DNA of 64,000 nt from Vigna angularis. Taxonomy: Eukaryota; Streptophyta; Magnoliopsida; Fabales; Fabaceae. A program made the position numbers and the translations under genes. The stretch is from assembly GCF_016808095.1 (NCBI RefSeq), contig NC_068975.1, forward strand, positions 37,408,001 through 37,472,000, in the 5' to 3' direction. A model generated the notes under the pieces. That model was given only the letters and a program-made list of their open reading frames with translations, did not search any database and was not told where the DNA came from. Of the stretch, positions 36,301 through 49,815 are shown one piece after another; position 1 is the first letter of the stretch; every line of letters starts with the position of its first letter.

Positions 36301-39023
36301 GTATGGGACACCCTCATTTCTTTAGATTCAGTCAGGCACCCGTTATTTTTATTATTTCAGGATCCTGTAACAGGCATACCTACTTGGCATGATAGACTGC
36401 AATCTCCTCTTGTGATGTAAGTAATAGACTCAAATTGCAACCGTTGCTTTCAATATGTATATTTTTTTGGTGTAACTCTCTTATAGAACTCACTCGATTG
36501 AACTTCATATTGTTGTTCTTTTGGCATTGCTGCTTGAATATTCACTATGTTGTCTGTGTCCTATGCTGGATACAAGTTGCATGGAACTTTGAAATGACGC
36601 ATTTTAAGTCCCTACCAGTTATTGAGACTTTTAGGTTTTTCTTTTTTTTTTTTGTATAAAAAGTACTTGTATTTCTCCTTATGTGACTTGTAACAGCTGA
36701 CTAAATCCCACAAAAGGGCCAGTGATTGTAAATTTACACAATCTTTTTAATTCTTATTCAATGTTACTTCTGATTTTGATCTCTGATTTTGTGTATTGTT
36801 CAACAGGTATGGTTTTAGTAAAGAAGTGGTTGAATGTCCTGGTATGTTTGTTCTTCTCTTTAATATAATTTTCTCATATCTATCTCCGTGATGTTGCTTG
36901 TTTAGAGTTTGAGTTGCTTGTTTAAAGTTTGAGTTGCTTGTTTAAAGTTTGAGTTGCTTGTTTAGAGTTTGAGTTGCTTGCTTTTTCTTTTAATCCATTT
37001 GTTTTTTTCTCTCCATTTGGAGGTTATATACTCCTGATATTAAACCATAAAATTGGGATAATGTCATACAATAGTTGTGGTAAAGCACTAAGGGATGAAG
37101 GGCAGTGCTCCAATTAAAAGCTTCTCAAACTATGTTGTGGCATTCGAATGTGCTTTCTGGAATCTCTTATGTTGGAATGAAAATATAGAAGTCATCAAGA
37201 CATTGGACTTGTACTGTATCTGTCTTGTAAATTTTTGTTCCAACAAAGCACTTGGTAAAACATCAAGTAGATATTTGTTCAGAAATCAAAGCCCGTGCGA
37301 GAACTGTGACTTTTTAGTTGGAAAAGAATGTGATTAATTGGTTATGATAATTTTGTTTCCTTTTGGTTCTTTTGTAATAAAACTTTATGAAATCATGGTT
37401 AATGGGGTATATCTAAGTCTCTTTCACTATTCTTGAAGTATGAATGATGCTTTTGGCGAAATTTAATTTTCCTAGGAGTATGATTTCTCTATAAACTTGT
37501 CTTTAGATTGTTGGTTTAATCACCTGATTAAATTTAGTGCATTGACAGCATATTGGCCTTCAAAAGTTCTGGTTTGTGGGTTCTGGTTCCTCCCTATTGA
37601 ATGGCAGTTCACGTGTAAGAAATGCAGAGATATTTCCGTACATGATTCATCAGCGCATCAATATGCTAAAGATGACTTGTGTGCCAGTCATTTAGAATTG
37701 CAAAACTTTATAAAGACTGCACCAATTTTTATTGGACTCAGTTCTATTGGAAGGTACCATTTTCCACATTCCAATTCATGTTAAACCCATGCCTCCTCTC
37801 ACATTGGATTGGTGTTCAACGTGAAGGAGTGGTGATTCAAATTCAGCTTTAGTCTTTATTTGTATATTTTTTACTGATTTTTTTGTGTTTACTTGCAGCA
37901 TGGGTTTCTTAAAAGACCCATATGCATTTATATGCATTCTTCAGACTGTCCTGAGCACCACAAATTACAGATTTATTCTATTTACAGCTGGATATGAACC
38001 CTTAGAATCAATTGTTCGTAGCATTTCTAACGAAGCATCATTTGAGCTGAAAAATTGCAGCGACGATTGTGTTCCTCTTTGTAATGGGCGACTCTTGTGT
38101 TTTTTTGGGTGAGTTTTCCATGGTTATTTTACTACAGAAAACATTTGGAGGGGCTCCCTTTTTAATGGAATAACTTGGATTTAGCATTCAATATTTTAGA
38201 TTTAATTAAATTCGGCTTTCTGATTTAGTTTAGTGTCACTTAAAGTTGAGATTATGTTTTCTTACCTTCTTATCTCCTCTGATATTAACAAAAGTTAATG
38301 TTCCCTTTCCAATTTTTTTTAAATGAAAGAAAAATTCTAGAAGAGTGACATGTTTTTCATATAATGTGAATAGTTCTGTACCATACGGTTGGCTATTCCC
38401 AAAGTGTGCTGCTGTAATTCACCACGGAGGCAGGTAGAATAATCTGTATTCTGATCCCCACCTGTTTTGGTTTTATCACTAAATTGAAGCATTCAATAGG
38501 CATGCTGACTAATATATATTGTTTTGCATGGAATGTCTATCTGCAATTAGTGGAACTACTGCTGCTGCATTACGGGCAGGCACACCACAGGTTGGCACTT
38601 CATTCCTTGCTAGATCAAACCATAATAAGATTTATGACAACATTATAAAAACCATAAAAGCCATTGTTAAAACCATGCTAGATCAAACCCAACTCAGCAA
38701 AACTCTCTTGAAGCTGATGCATATAATGGTAGTTTATTATCAGATATGAAATTGATATGGTGGAACAAACTTGCAGGTAGTATGCCCTTTCATGCTAGAT
38801 CAGTTTTATTGGGCGGAGAGAATGCATTGGCTTGGCGTTTCGCCTGAACCACTCAGCAGAAATCATTTGCTTCCTAATAAAAATGATGACACAAGTATCC
38901 ATGAAGCTGCACGTCTACTATCAATGGCAATCCATGATGCATTATCACCAACAGTCAAAGCACGGGCTGCAGAAGTCGCTCAAAGAATATTGCTTGAGGT
39001 AACGACTAATCTTGAAGTAGGCG

Positions 39024-39121
<98 letters not shown>

Positions 39122-39455
39122 CTGTCTGGTACAAACTATTTAGAACTAGGTTTTCATACGAGTAAATGAGATGTATTGCCATGTATTATATGACTTTTGA
39201 CCTGTTTAGTAATCACAAGTCTTTCCTGGTTTGATTTGTACTTCGTTGTGTTAGATTATGAAAATTTCTTAGTTTACTGGTTAGAACCTCTTGAGATTTT
39301 TTATTTATTTTTAGATTTGATCTGAAAACCTTAAGCTTAGTGGTTCCAAAACTATACATTTTGTTATGCATTTATACATCACATGATCCTTCTACTTCCA
39401 GGACGGGGTAGCAGAGGCAATTAAGCACATGAAGGAAGAGCTGGGTTTGAATTGA
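33381..39455 (+). CDS. Sterol 3-beta-glucosyltransferase-like UDP-glycosyltransferase
   Basis: Fifteen exons join in phase to give 503 residues: 33381-33449, 33785-33856, 34025-34115, 34208-34350, 34644-34714, 35601-35682, 36076-36177, 36361-36416, 36807-36841, 37549-37753, 37899-38108, 38374-38433, 38551-38590, 38777-38998 and 39402-39455. The N-terminus carries the donor-fold glycine motif MAFGTKGDVYPLA typical of GT28/UGT80-type sterol glucosyltransferases. The middle has CWKDVIHWMWPLF and DPVTGIPTWHD. The C-terminal sugar-donor region has HHGGSGTTAAALRAGTPQ, spread over exons 12-13, and PFMLDQFYWAERM. The expected reaction is transfer of glucose from UDP-glucose to a sterol 3-hydroxyl at membranes; the acceptor is inferred from the family. 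It lacks the long N-terminal extension of UGT80A types. All boundaries are GT..AG and no frame break is seen. Confidence 0.87.
34981..35261. mobile_element. Tourist/PIF-Harbinger-type MITE in UGT intron 5
   Basis: The 281-bp element begins GGTCTTGTTCACTTGAATGG and ends with its complement. Inverted similarity extends for about 110 bp per arm. TTA flanks it at 34978-34980 and 35262-35264, the 3-bp duplication typical of PIF/Harbinger. It lies wholly within an intron. Confidence 0.85.
36896..36982. repeat. 20-bp tandem repeat, about four copies, UGT intron 9
   Basis: The unit GAGTTGCTTGTTTAAAGTTT is repeated with A/G variation at one site. No role is apparent. Confidence 0.85.
39028..39121. 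repeat. Long (TA)n(T)n tract in UGT intron 14
   Basis: Nearly 80 bp of TA followed by a 15-base T run, shortly after the exon 14 donor. Confidence 0.9.
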
Positions 39456-42400
39456 GATATTGAGTGCGACTGAAATGTTCCAAGATTCACCCTCTTCATG
39501 AGTAATTCCAATTCATCTTAGGATTTGTCAGAGCATTGGATATGCTGAACTTTATGATGAGAAGCCTACTTATTGGTAGATAATAGTTTATTAAATGCAC
39601 AACTAAGTTATTTATCTGAATGCATCATTTTTCTTCCCTGATAGTTAGTCTAAAGATAAGAGGGCAATGGAAAAGATAAATGGTTCACCTTTCATGATAA
39701 GTAGAATATTTAAAGATAAATATATCTTTTATGTATATGGTATATGGTATAAAGTAGAAAGATAAATACATTTTATATATCAGAGAAATAATAAATTTGT
39801 TTAATTACTGAATGAGAAGGGTTAGCAGAAATGTTTTGCAAGTGGATTTCAAATGGATTAGGTTTATAGTTTAAGTGCTTTTGGTGTTCTCTAATGAAAC
39901 TCCATTTCAATAACCCACGCAATAAAATTCCACAGGCTATTGGATATAATTTCAGTTTTTGTCCAAGAACACTAAGTTAGAAAAAGATTTTATTTAAGTT
40001 TTATCTTAAATTATTGTTTTTGTTCTATGCATACGTAGTTTGTAAATACATTTAGGCATTTTTTCTACTAATTTAATTATTTCAACCTGTACCCCATAAA
40101 TATTTATATTAATGTATAATCTGTAATATAATTTTTACTATTTTGAATTACACATAATATAAAATAAAAAATACATTTTAAATTATTTATAATATGATTT
40201 TGTGAAATTATGTGTTTATAATTTGTCTTTATAATTTCTTTATTTTTTTCTTTTGTTTTAATAAAATTCAAAATAAATAAAAAAATAAAAAACCAGTTTA
40301 GAATTCTGTTCGAATTCGAACTAGTATTTTGACCACCATTATACAAAATAAAGGTTAAAATTTGGTTACTAAAAAATCGAATTTTGAACTAAAATAAAAA
40401 ATATGCTATCTCTGTAAATATGATGTTTGTAGTTTTAGAATGATAATGAATATATGTTTAAGGAGGAAAAAAAATCTTTTTATTAAATTACAATTATTAT
40501 ACTAGTTGATAATGATAAAAAAGTATGTTTTTAAAATATAACAAACTATTATTAATTACTTTATTATTTTAATATATGGTGTATTTAGTTAATATAATAA
40601 AATTTAGGAGTAACTGAATTAGTTGCTTTTTTGACTTAATCCAGCATTAATAGGTTAAATATAGAGTGGGCCGGATTGGTTTGTTATTTTTTTAATTTTA
40701 TAATTTGAGGAGAGGTTTTAAAATTGAAATCTTTTGACGAATATAAACGAACACATAGCCAAAGTCTAACAATGGTTATTAATATTATTATCTTGCTTGA
40801 TTTATTTTGAAGAGTGTTATAGTTTTTTCCACTGTTTTCTTTTGCCTATCGGCAATGATAACCAGGGACTTTTTCATATTTGCTAACAGTCCACCATGAG
40901 TTTCACTTTTGACAACATAGGGGATATGGGATAATCTGTAGCAATGAGTTTCAAACAAACCACATTAGCACATCCAGATTAGGCATGACTTATGATTACA
41001 AATGCTTTTCTGTTTCTTAATCACAAACCCTTCTCCTCCTTCACCTCCCTGCTAATCACACACCTCATTCCTCAAATCTAAGCTCCATCCATCGACATTC
41101 CCAATTACCTAAACAATCAATCATTAACATGCCAATTAATCCAATCTAAAAAAAAGACAAATGCACATAAGCTTCACTGCACGAGAGAACACGATTTTAA
41201 TCAGCAATCAAAATTGAAACCAAAATCAAACCTGATTTTGACAATCTTGGAATATAGAGAGAAACCAGAAATGTCAGTTCCAGCAAGAATTATACTTTGT
41301 CGAGGGGATGTAATGCTGGGAGAGGAGGGCGAATAGATGTTGAGAGGGTTGTGGAGGAGTAGCGATGAAACGACGAGCAAGGACGATGAGAGATGGGAGG
41401 CACGAGAGGTGTGAATATTAAATAAGTTGAACAATTACGAGATTATAAAAGAATTTGTATACAAAAAGAGAAATGATTTTCTAAATAAAATAAAACTAAA
41501 GATAAAAAATGTGTTTTTGTTTTTTAAGATGGATTTAGAATAATGAATTTGAGGGAAATATAAGTGAAAATGGAGTTGTTTGAATTAAGAAAAAAGACTA
41601 TGAAAAGTGAATGAATTTGAAATAAAATATTATGAAAGTTAACAAGTGATATGATGAGTTTTATAAATTAAAAAAAATATATATTTTAATTGTATAATTG
41701 GATGATTATTATTATTGTTATTTATTATTATTATTATTATTATTCATATTATTATTATAATTATTGTTATTTTTTATTTTAATAATAACAATTTATATTT
41801 TATCATTTTTATTATATTATAAAAATATAATGTATGTATTTTATTGCATTTGGCTTCTTTATCTCCAAATCTTCGCATATACGTAAAGAAAATTTTCAAC
41901 AAAAATTTGTCTTGTGCAATGTGCTTTTCTATCTTGAAATTCAAACTTATTTTTATAAACCTCTGTATGTTGTGTTTCCAACCGAAAACACAATATTAAA
42001 AAGATTAATATTTGTAAACCAAAATAATTTAAAATGAATGTTATATATGAAAGTTGTATAGAAACAAAACAAATGTCACATCATCTTTCTCCTCGTATCT
42101 AATTTAAAAACTTAGATATTATCGATATATAGTTAATAAGAAAACTTTTCTATCAAAATTAAGGTAAATTCAGAGAATTGAAAACAAATTTATTTACTAT
42201 TGTCAGAGCAGAAAACTAACTATACAACAAGTAATTTGATAATACATAATAAGTGATAAATATCATTTCTTCTTAATGAACTCGTATAATACTTGATAAT
42301 TATTACATTTTATTATGATAACTTATCAAGTTTCAATTCCTTGAAAAGAGTCTAAAATTATTAATGAATGAAGTTCTATTCCTAGATATAAACATGAAAA

Positions 42401-44300
42401 CAATCCACATCAAGCATTAAGCATGAAAATTGAATACTAGCATGAATTGAAAAGACATATATCATTAATAGCACAAAATTACACAGAATTATATGTTTTA
42501 CAACTAATATCAATAAATAGGAAAAACCATCTATGGTAAAGAACTTAGAGTTCTACAAATTTAAGAAATAAGAAAGAAATTGAAACCAAAGAGAGATGCA
42601 CGTCTTTCCCTAAGGTTCTTTGCTTCTACTACATGCTCCAATCGAGCTTTCTCCTCGCATTTCTATCTCCAATTCGTGACTCATCTTCCTCATCAACCCC
42701 TAAAGAGGAAAAACCACCATGGATGAAGGAGGAAACCCAAAGAGGAGAGGGAGAGCTTCCTAACATTCTCCAAGAGTCTCTCTCAAGCATCCTAAATGAT
42801 TTTATTTGTAAAAAAAATGAAGAAGGCCCAAAACCCTTAAGAGTTGAGTAAGTTTCATTGGAAGTTGTGTGTTATTATAAGGTGTTGTGTAGTTTAGTTG
42901 GTGAAAGTTCTTTGATGGGTTAAATTCAGGTATTGAGTAGATAAGATAACAGAAACGTGAGAGTCTGTGATTGATTGATCTTGTATCGTCTTTGTAGTTG
43001 TTAATTTTGTATGTAGTGAAAGATGGTTGAATTGTGCTTTATTTGGTGATTCATAGGTGTGAATTAATTGTATAAATAAATGGAAATTTGGTGGTTACGG
43101 GACAAAGTGATAACTAAATTAGCTTTAATCAAATCTAGAAGGAAATTGTGAAAGAACATAACAGTAGCCCTAAAGGTTTCCTAGTTAATTTCTAATCAAG
43201 TGCACCCTAATTAAACTAAAAATCAAATTTTCCTAATTTCTAGTTAATTTTTTCCTAGCTTAATCAGAAACTTTTCTCAATCTTAGCTTCTTCTTCTTCA
43301 GGGACCAATCCAGCCTCAGGTTGGATTAAGGATCCAACAACTCTTGCATGTTGTTTTTAGAGAGATAATAACTATCTTTATTTGGTTGACAAAGATAAAT
43401 CTACCTCTAGGCTTGCAATGCTTAGTCCTTGCCAACGTAGATGACCTTGTTTGGTTGTTCCTACAAAGTTCTCTTAGAGAGTTATGAGCTTCCACCCTCA
43501 AAGTAGATGAGTACAAACAATTAAATAAAGAACTAGCAAATATTACATTATACCTCATTCTTATTGCACGGTTGATTGTTAGTTTAAAAAGAAAGAATTA
43601 TACTGTATAATCTAAAGAACAAGGAAAATAATATTTTGACATATATTAATTTTTTTCGTTGATTTGATATTATTTCTCTTTTATTTTTTTTCTTTTTTTT
43701 ATAAAAATATAAAATTTTATTTTTATACTATATATCTATTTATCTATAAAAGTATGTATTATTCAAAAAATAAAGTTTATGAAATCTAATATTTCTACGA
43801 ATGAGACATGAACTCCACCATTCAAATATATTTTTTGTAAACAAGATCCATAAAATTTATCCCTTGTTCATCCAGTTTGAGCCAGAAGAGAGGTAAGGAG
43901 AGCATAAAAGACTTGCCTTCACAGTTGCAAATGTCATACTATTGGAGTAAGCTCTTCTGTATATGCTTCCACGAAAACAAATATATATCAAGTACACAAT
44001 TCAATTAGTTTTATAGATAAAGTAAGAGAGATGGTACTTTAACAGACATAAAAATTTTACATTTATTTAATATTATTATTTTTTATTTTTTTATTTTCTT
44101 CTATTTAAAAATAATAATATTTTCACACATATACTATTTATATTGATTTGATTTTTTTTTATTTTTTACTTTTTTTAATTATAAAAATTTATTCTTTTAT
44201 AATTAATTTATCTTTGTTATATTAAATAAATATAAATATGTATCATCTTACTATTACTTTTTAAAAAACTATAAAACTTTACTCTTTTATAATCATTTTA

Positions 44301-44399
<99 letters not shown>

Positions 44400-45257
44400 A
44401 ATAAATGTAAAGATCCCACCATTAGTTATGAAGTAATCCTAACCAAAGAGTAAGGGGGAATACCTAGCAATCATCTACTATGGATAGAAAGAATATTGAC
44501 CTGTATATCAGTGAACGGTAACCTTTTCTACTAAGGTTTACATGATATCTAAAGCTGTCTGGAATATCCATATTCTGAGGTTTACATGACCAAATTTGGG
44601 AGGTTTCCGTTTTCTGATCTGAACTCGGTAAGGTACTTTGTTTTCTGTAATAGTTTAATTTAACTTCAAAATTTATGACCACTTATCAAAGATAATTTAA
44701 TTAGTGCTAAACATAAAAGGATACTTAATTAGTGTTAAATAATTTAATTAGTGCTAAAACATAAAAGGATACATAAGATTCATGCAGGAAGGCATTTAGT
44801 TTTTTAAATTAAATTTTACACCTAGCACACATCTTTGGAGTTTTTTTTTTCTTTTTTTTTAACTTCTTAACTATTTTAATTTTGATCATATTTGAATTTT
44901 AAATTAGAAATAAAAATATTAAAAAGTTAAAAGACATTAAAAGTGTTAAAACATTTTTAAAAACATAAAAGGACATATAAAAGATGCATTTTATGAATAT
45001 ATTTGAATTTTAAAAATAAAACACATTTTTTAGACATTTTATTTAGTTTTCATGTCTCTTTCAATATTTTCCTCTTTCTAAATTTGATGTTTTAAAAAAC
45101 AATGAGAGTAAAACTGATTAACTGTAATAATCCACCTATAAAGCACACCAGTAACCCTTCGCACTTTGCTCATTCTTTTCTCACCCTTTTCTTCCCTATA
45201 CGGTTTGCTCTTCATCTCTTGAGGCAGCCTTTGCTCTTCATCTCTCTTGAAGCAGCC
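39456..45257. other. AT-rich spacer with two unresolved higher-complexity islands
   Basis: The UGT 3' UTR occupies the start. Two islands stand out. Near 40985-41434 the minus strand reads like a C/T-rich 5' leader or first exon (77-codon frame 41434-41201, possible donor after AAAATCAG) with no identifiable continuation. Near 42600-42851 a plus-strand 72-codon frame contains KPPWMKEE and looks like LTR or gene-fragment sequence. Neither has a recognised family. Confidence 0.35.
44303..44398. repeat. (TA)n tract, ~96 bp
   Basis: One of the longest uninterrupted TA runs in the window, lying in spacer upstream of the ABCB pseudogene. Confidence 0.9.
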
Positions 45258-46732
45258 ATGGCACACAACACCGAGTTACCTGTTCAACATCATGACAATG
45301 ACAAAGACAAAGCCAACCAGGTTCCCTTCTACAAGCTATTTATTTTTGCAGATCAACTTGACGTGGCCTTGATGACCATTGGCACAATCTGTGCCATGGC
45401 TAATGGCTGGTCGCAACCTGTTATGACTGTCATTTTAGGAGAGCTTATCAACACTTTTGGCTCCACCGATCCATCAAATATCATCAAAGAGGTTTCCAAG
45501 GTACGTATGCATGCAACGAAAGTTTTTCTCGTTTCTTGTTATAGTATCTATGCTCCAAACACAGACAAGAATGGTTCTTTATGATTCTTTTGCAATACCA
45601 TAATTTGTATGTGTTTGTTTCAAATTTCAGGTTTCTTTATTATTTGTATACTTGGCTATTGCGACTGGAGTTGCCTCATTTCTCCGTAAGATGGCACAAC
45701 GAAATCTAATTATATACTAACGATATTTAATTATGAAAATTTGCTGGGCAGGTGATCCTCTTATTTTATTCTTAAAAAATTCATCAAAATTCATTCATCA
45801 AGGACATACTTTATTTGTAATTGAAATAATATTATTTTCGCTTAAGGGGTAACTTTTTTTTGTTACCCATGAAAAAGTCCTTTTCATATGAAATTGCAAA
45901 GTAGTATTATTGGTTTTGCACCAATCGGAACCATAAAAAATGAATCGGAACTATAAATTTGATACAAGATAGAAGAATGTAAAGAATTATATAATTATAT
46001 ATATTATGTTGTGTTAGTTCAGTATCAGAATTTTGATATGAGAGCTACGGTGCTTTTGTTAAATGTTGAAGAAGTAGCAATGTTGCAGAAGTAGCATGTT
46101 GGATGGTGACAGGAGAAAGACAAGCCGCGAGGATTCGAGGTTTGTACTTGAAAACTATATTGAAGCAGGATATTGCTTTCTTTGACACTGAGACAAGAAC
46201 TGGTGAGGTTATTGGGAGAATGTCTGGTGACACCATTCTCATTCAAGATTTCATGGGAGAAAAGGTATCATATCTAAGATAATCTCAATTATTAACTAGT
46301 CTAGAAAATTTTGACAGTGATGAAAAAAAATTTGGCAACATAATATTCAAAAGAACAATAATAAGTATCAAACGATCTTTTATTGTCCTAATTTATACTA
46401 AAAATCTTTTTACTTACTATAAAAGATTATAATGATAGGTTGAGAAGTTTATACAACTTATTGGTGGCTTTGTGATTGCCTTTGTGAGAGGAAGGCGACT
46501 GTTATTTTGATCGCATGTGTACCATGTGTTGTTATCACTGGTGGAATTCTGCCCATGTTGATGAGTAGAATGTCAAGTCGTGGGCAAGCTGCCTACGCAG
46601 AGGCAGAACTGTGGTTGAACAATCTAACCATTGTCATTGACTTTCTTCTTAAATGTAATTAGGTGGCATCTTTCACTGGTGAAAGAAAAGCAATTGAAAA
46701 GTATAATACCAAGTTAAAGATTAACTTAAGAT
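45258..46732 (+). pseudogene. ABCB (MDR/PGP-type) transporter pseudogene, 5' part only
   Basis: The first three exons are readable in phase: 45258-45500, 45631-45685 and 46089-46264. They encode the N-terminus of a B-type ABC transporter (FADQLDVALM.. GTICAMANGWSQP.. [19 protein letters not shown].. [12 protein letters not shown]). Exon 4 from 46439 has lost a few residues after KFIQL and then shifts frame, reaching a stop at 46508. Homology continues in other frames (MSSRGQAAYAEA, VASFTGE) with at least one more shift. It stops at 46732, where a Copia LTR begins. Both nucleotide-binding domains and most membrane segments are missing. An intact member would be a plasma-membrane exporter. This copy is clearly dead. 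Confidence 0.85.
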
Positions 46733-46946
46733 TGAAACTTTAAAATAATTCTAGAGGGCTTGATTGATCCTCTCACAATCTTCTATTTATAAGAATAAAT
46801 TGATACACAAGTACATGATAAATAGGATAACCCTAGACACAATATAATCATGATAAATAGGGTAATCCTACACACAATATAATCATGATAAATAGGGTAA
46901 CCCTTGACACACTATAATGATGATAAAATAGGATAAATATCCTAAC
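46733..46946 (-). repeat. 3' LTR of a Copia element
   Basis: On the minus strand it begins TGTTAGGATATT just after the purine tract GAGGGGGAG and ends AAAGTTTCA. It contains about three 35-bp tandem units (CCTATTTATCATGATTATAT type). No second LTR copy is found at the other end. Confidence 0.75.
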
Positions 46947-46954
46947 ACTCCCCC

Positions 46955-48341
46955 TCAAGCTGGAGCATACAAATTGTATGTACCAAGATTGGAACAAATA
47001 AACTCAATCCGAGGACCCCTTAATGACTTGGTCAATACATCTGCAAGTTGATCGTTTGACCCAATAAACTCAGCACATATTTCTTTGGTCAACAACTTTT
47101 CATGAACAAAATGACAATCAATTTTTATATGTTTAGTCCTCTCGTGAAACACTGGATTTGATGCAATGTGAAGAGCAGCTTGATTGTCGCAATACATCTT
47201 CATAGTATGGATGTCACAAAATTTAACCTCTTGAAGGAATTGTTTCACCCATATAAGTTCACATGTTAGTGATGCCATTGCCCTATACTTGGCTTCCGCG
47301 GTTGATCGAGCTACTACATTTTGTTTCTTACTTTTCCATGAAATAATGTTTCCTCCCAGAAAAACACAATATCCTGTTATAGACCGTTTATCAATAGGTG
47401 AACCTGCCCAATCTGCATCACAATACCTAGAGACATGAATGCTTCCTTTATCTTCATATAACAATCCTTGCCCGGGAGCCTTCTTTACATACCTTAGAAT
47501 GCGAATGAGAGCATTCCAATGGTCAAGACATGGAGCCTGCATGAACTGACTAACCACTCCAACTGCAAAGGATAGATCTGGCCTTGTAATAGTGAGATAA
47601 ATCAGTTTGCCAACCAGCCTCCTATACCTCTCTGGATCGGAGAATAATTCACCTTCTTCTGTCCTTAATTTCTGGTTTGGGTCCATGGGACTGTCTACAA
47701 TCAATCATGCCTGTTTCTTGTAATATATCAAGAGCATACTTCCTTTGGGAGATTACAACTCCATCTTTTGATTGCGCTACTTCAATGCCTAAGAAGTATT
47801 TGAGACATCCAAGATCCTTGGTTTGAAAATGTCTACACAAGTACTCTTTTAGTTGAGATATTCCAACAGCATCATTTCCTGTAATGACAATATCATCAAC
47901 ATATACTATTAAGTAAACACATTTCCCGAGAGAAGAATGACAATAAAAAACTGAATGGTCTGCTTCACTGCGTTTTAGTCCAAATTTTTGAACAATGGAG
48001 CTAAACTTTCTAAACCAAGCACGTGGGGATTGCTTGAGGCCATATAGAGATCGATGCAATTTGCATACCATACCAAACTCCCCCTGAGCAACAAACCCAG
48101 GAGGTTGCTCCATATAAACTTCTTCCTCAAGATCACCATGTAGGAAGGCATTCTTGATATCCAATTGATGAAGTGGCCAGTGACGAATGACTGCCATGGC
48201 AAAGAAGAGACGAATAGTAGTCATCTTGGCTACAGGAGAGAAAGTGTCACAATAATCAAGACCATAAACCTGAGTAACCTTTTGATTATCCATTAATAAA
48301 CTACTCAATTTATAACCAAATAAGGAGTAATTGCACATCAT
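46955..48341 (-). pseudogene. 5'-truncated Copia pol (reverse transcriptase-RNase H)
   Basis: Two overlapping minus-strand frames cover the reverse transcriptase (48341-47649) and RNase H (47704-46955) parts. RT motifs are visible: DTFSPVAK, QLDIKNAFLHG, SLYGLKQSPRAW and the catalytic YVDD. RNase H motifs include DADWAGS, STAEAKY and DNQAA. A frameshift near 47690 separates them. Gag, protease, integrase and the 5' LTR are missing. The element is therefore not autonomous. It sits with its 3' LTR abutting the ABCB fragment. Confidence 0.9.
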
Positions 48342-49756
48342 GGATTTGATTTTTTTAATTATAAAATATATAAATATAATAATTGTTGAAATTAAAACAA
48401 TTTGAGGTAAAATATATATTTCAATTATTTTTTATGTTGATTGATTCACTTTCAAAGTATATGCTTTATTATTATATATAGAAAAAAGTGAATAAAAATA
48501 TAATATAAAATGTTATCTTTAACTCTTTTATTGATTTTTTTTATATTATGTTTTAACACCAAACTTCTATCTTTATGATTAAATTTATAATTATGTTGAT
48601 TTTCTTCTTTATAGCATTAAAAGAAATTTAAAAACTATTAAAATGTATAAAAAAAATACATAATATATAAAGGAGTTTGCTAACTTAGATAAACCTCTTA
48701 AATTTTAGTTGACGAAAAAAAAATTTATTCATAAAAAAAACACATACTTTAAACATAGAGTATTTTAACAATTTGATTTTTAATTTAAAATAAAAAAAAT
48801 AAAAAATTATTCAAATATCTTTAACCTGAAAACTTAGAATCCATAATATCTTAGGATATTTTTGTCAATTAAAATTTAGTATAGTTTAAGAGGTTCAAAG
48901 TTTGCAAACTCCATATATAAAAAATCAATTATTTATCACAATATAAAAAAATCACTTCCTATTAGTTAAGTCTTTTATATCTTTTAAAAAGTTTATTTGA
49001 TTTTAAATAAATTATAACTTAATTAAAATAAAAAAATTCATTTTATTTATTTAACATGAACATTTTTCTTACCTACTACATTTTTATATGAGTATGGTAT
49101 AAAAATATAATATATATATATATATATGATATTATTTTTAAAAATTAATTAAAGTTTTGTAATAGAATCAAACTTACCTTAACTCGGATCCTAATCTTTG
49201 AAAAGAAATTTTAGTGGTTGAGACTATTTTTCACCCAGTTAAAGAAGCTTTTTAAAAGAGACTTTCTAAAAATTGGCTAACACTGTCAATTAACAACTTT
49301 ACTTTTACACCTTAGTTAAATTAATATAGGTTAACAACATAACACTCTAACGAAATTATTTAATCTTAATTTATAATATCATAAGTTTAAATTTTATTTC
49401 AAACGTTAAAAACTGCATTTGAGGACATTATTTATAATTTAGAGAATATTTTTTCTTATTATTAATAAATCAATAAACATTCTTAGGACATTTATTAAAA
49501 ATATTATAGAAAATATTAATTATAGAAAATATTAATTATAGAAAATATTAATTATAAAAATAAATTAACAGTTAATACACTTTTATTTATCACAGTAATG
49601 TTAATGAAAACAAACAATTTTACATTATAAGTTTATGAATTGTAAACATTTATACCTTTGACTGTTTATTTGCCATTGACATTTAAAAATAAAAAAAAAA
49701 TTAAGATTAAAATAATAATAAAATTTAGATTTAGGGTTTAGGACAATATCGTAGGC
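48342..49756. other. AT-rich spacer
   Basis: No gene is recognised. A 17-bp unit (AGAAAATATTAATTAT) is repeated about three times near 49505-49557. Confidence 0.5.
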
Positions 49757-49764
49757 TATAAAAG
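49757..49764 (+). promoter_or_regulatory. TATA box of plantacyanin-like gene 1
   Basis: TATAAAAG lies about 52 bp upstream of the ATG at 49816. All three tandem genes have a comparable box. Confidence 0.6.
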
Positions 49765-49815
49765 CTTTTCCTTATGTTTATATTTGAATCATATTTGAGT
49801 TGGTAAAAGAAAAAG

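Noticed and set aside
44303..44398. TA tract as replication origin or matrix attachment site
   Set aside because: Many equal TA tracts occur across the window, and nothing else supports a special role.
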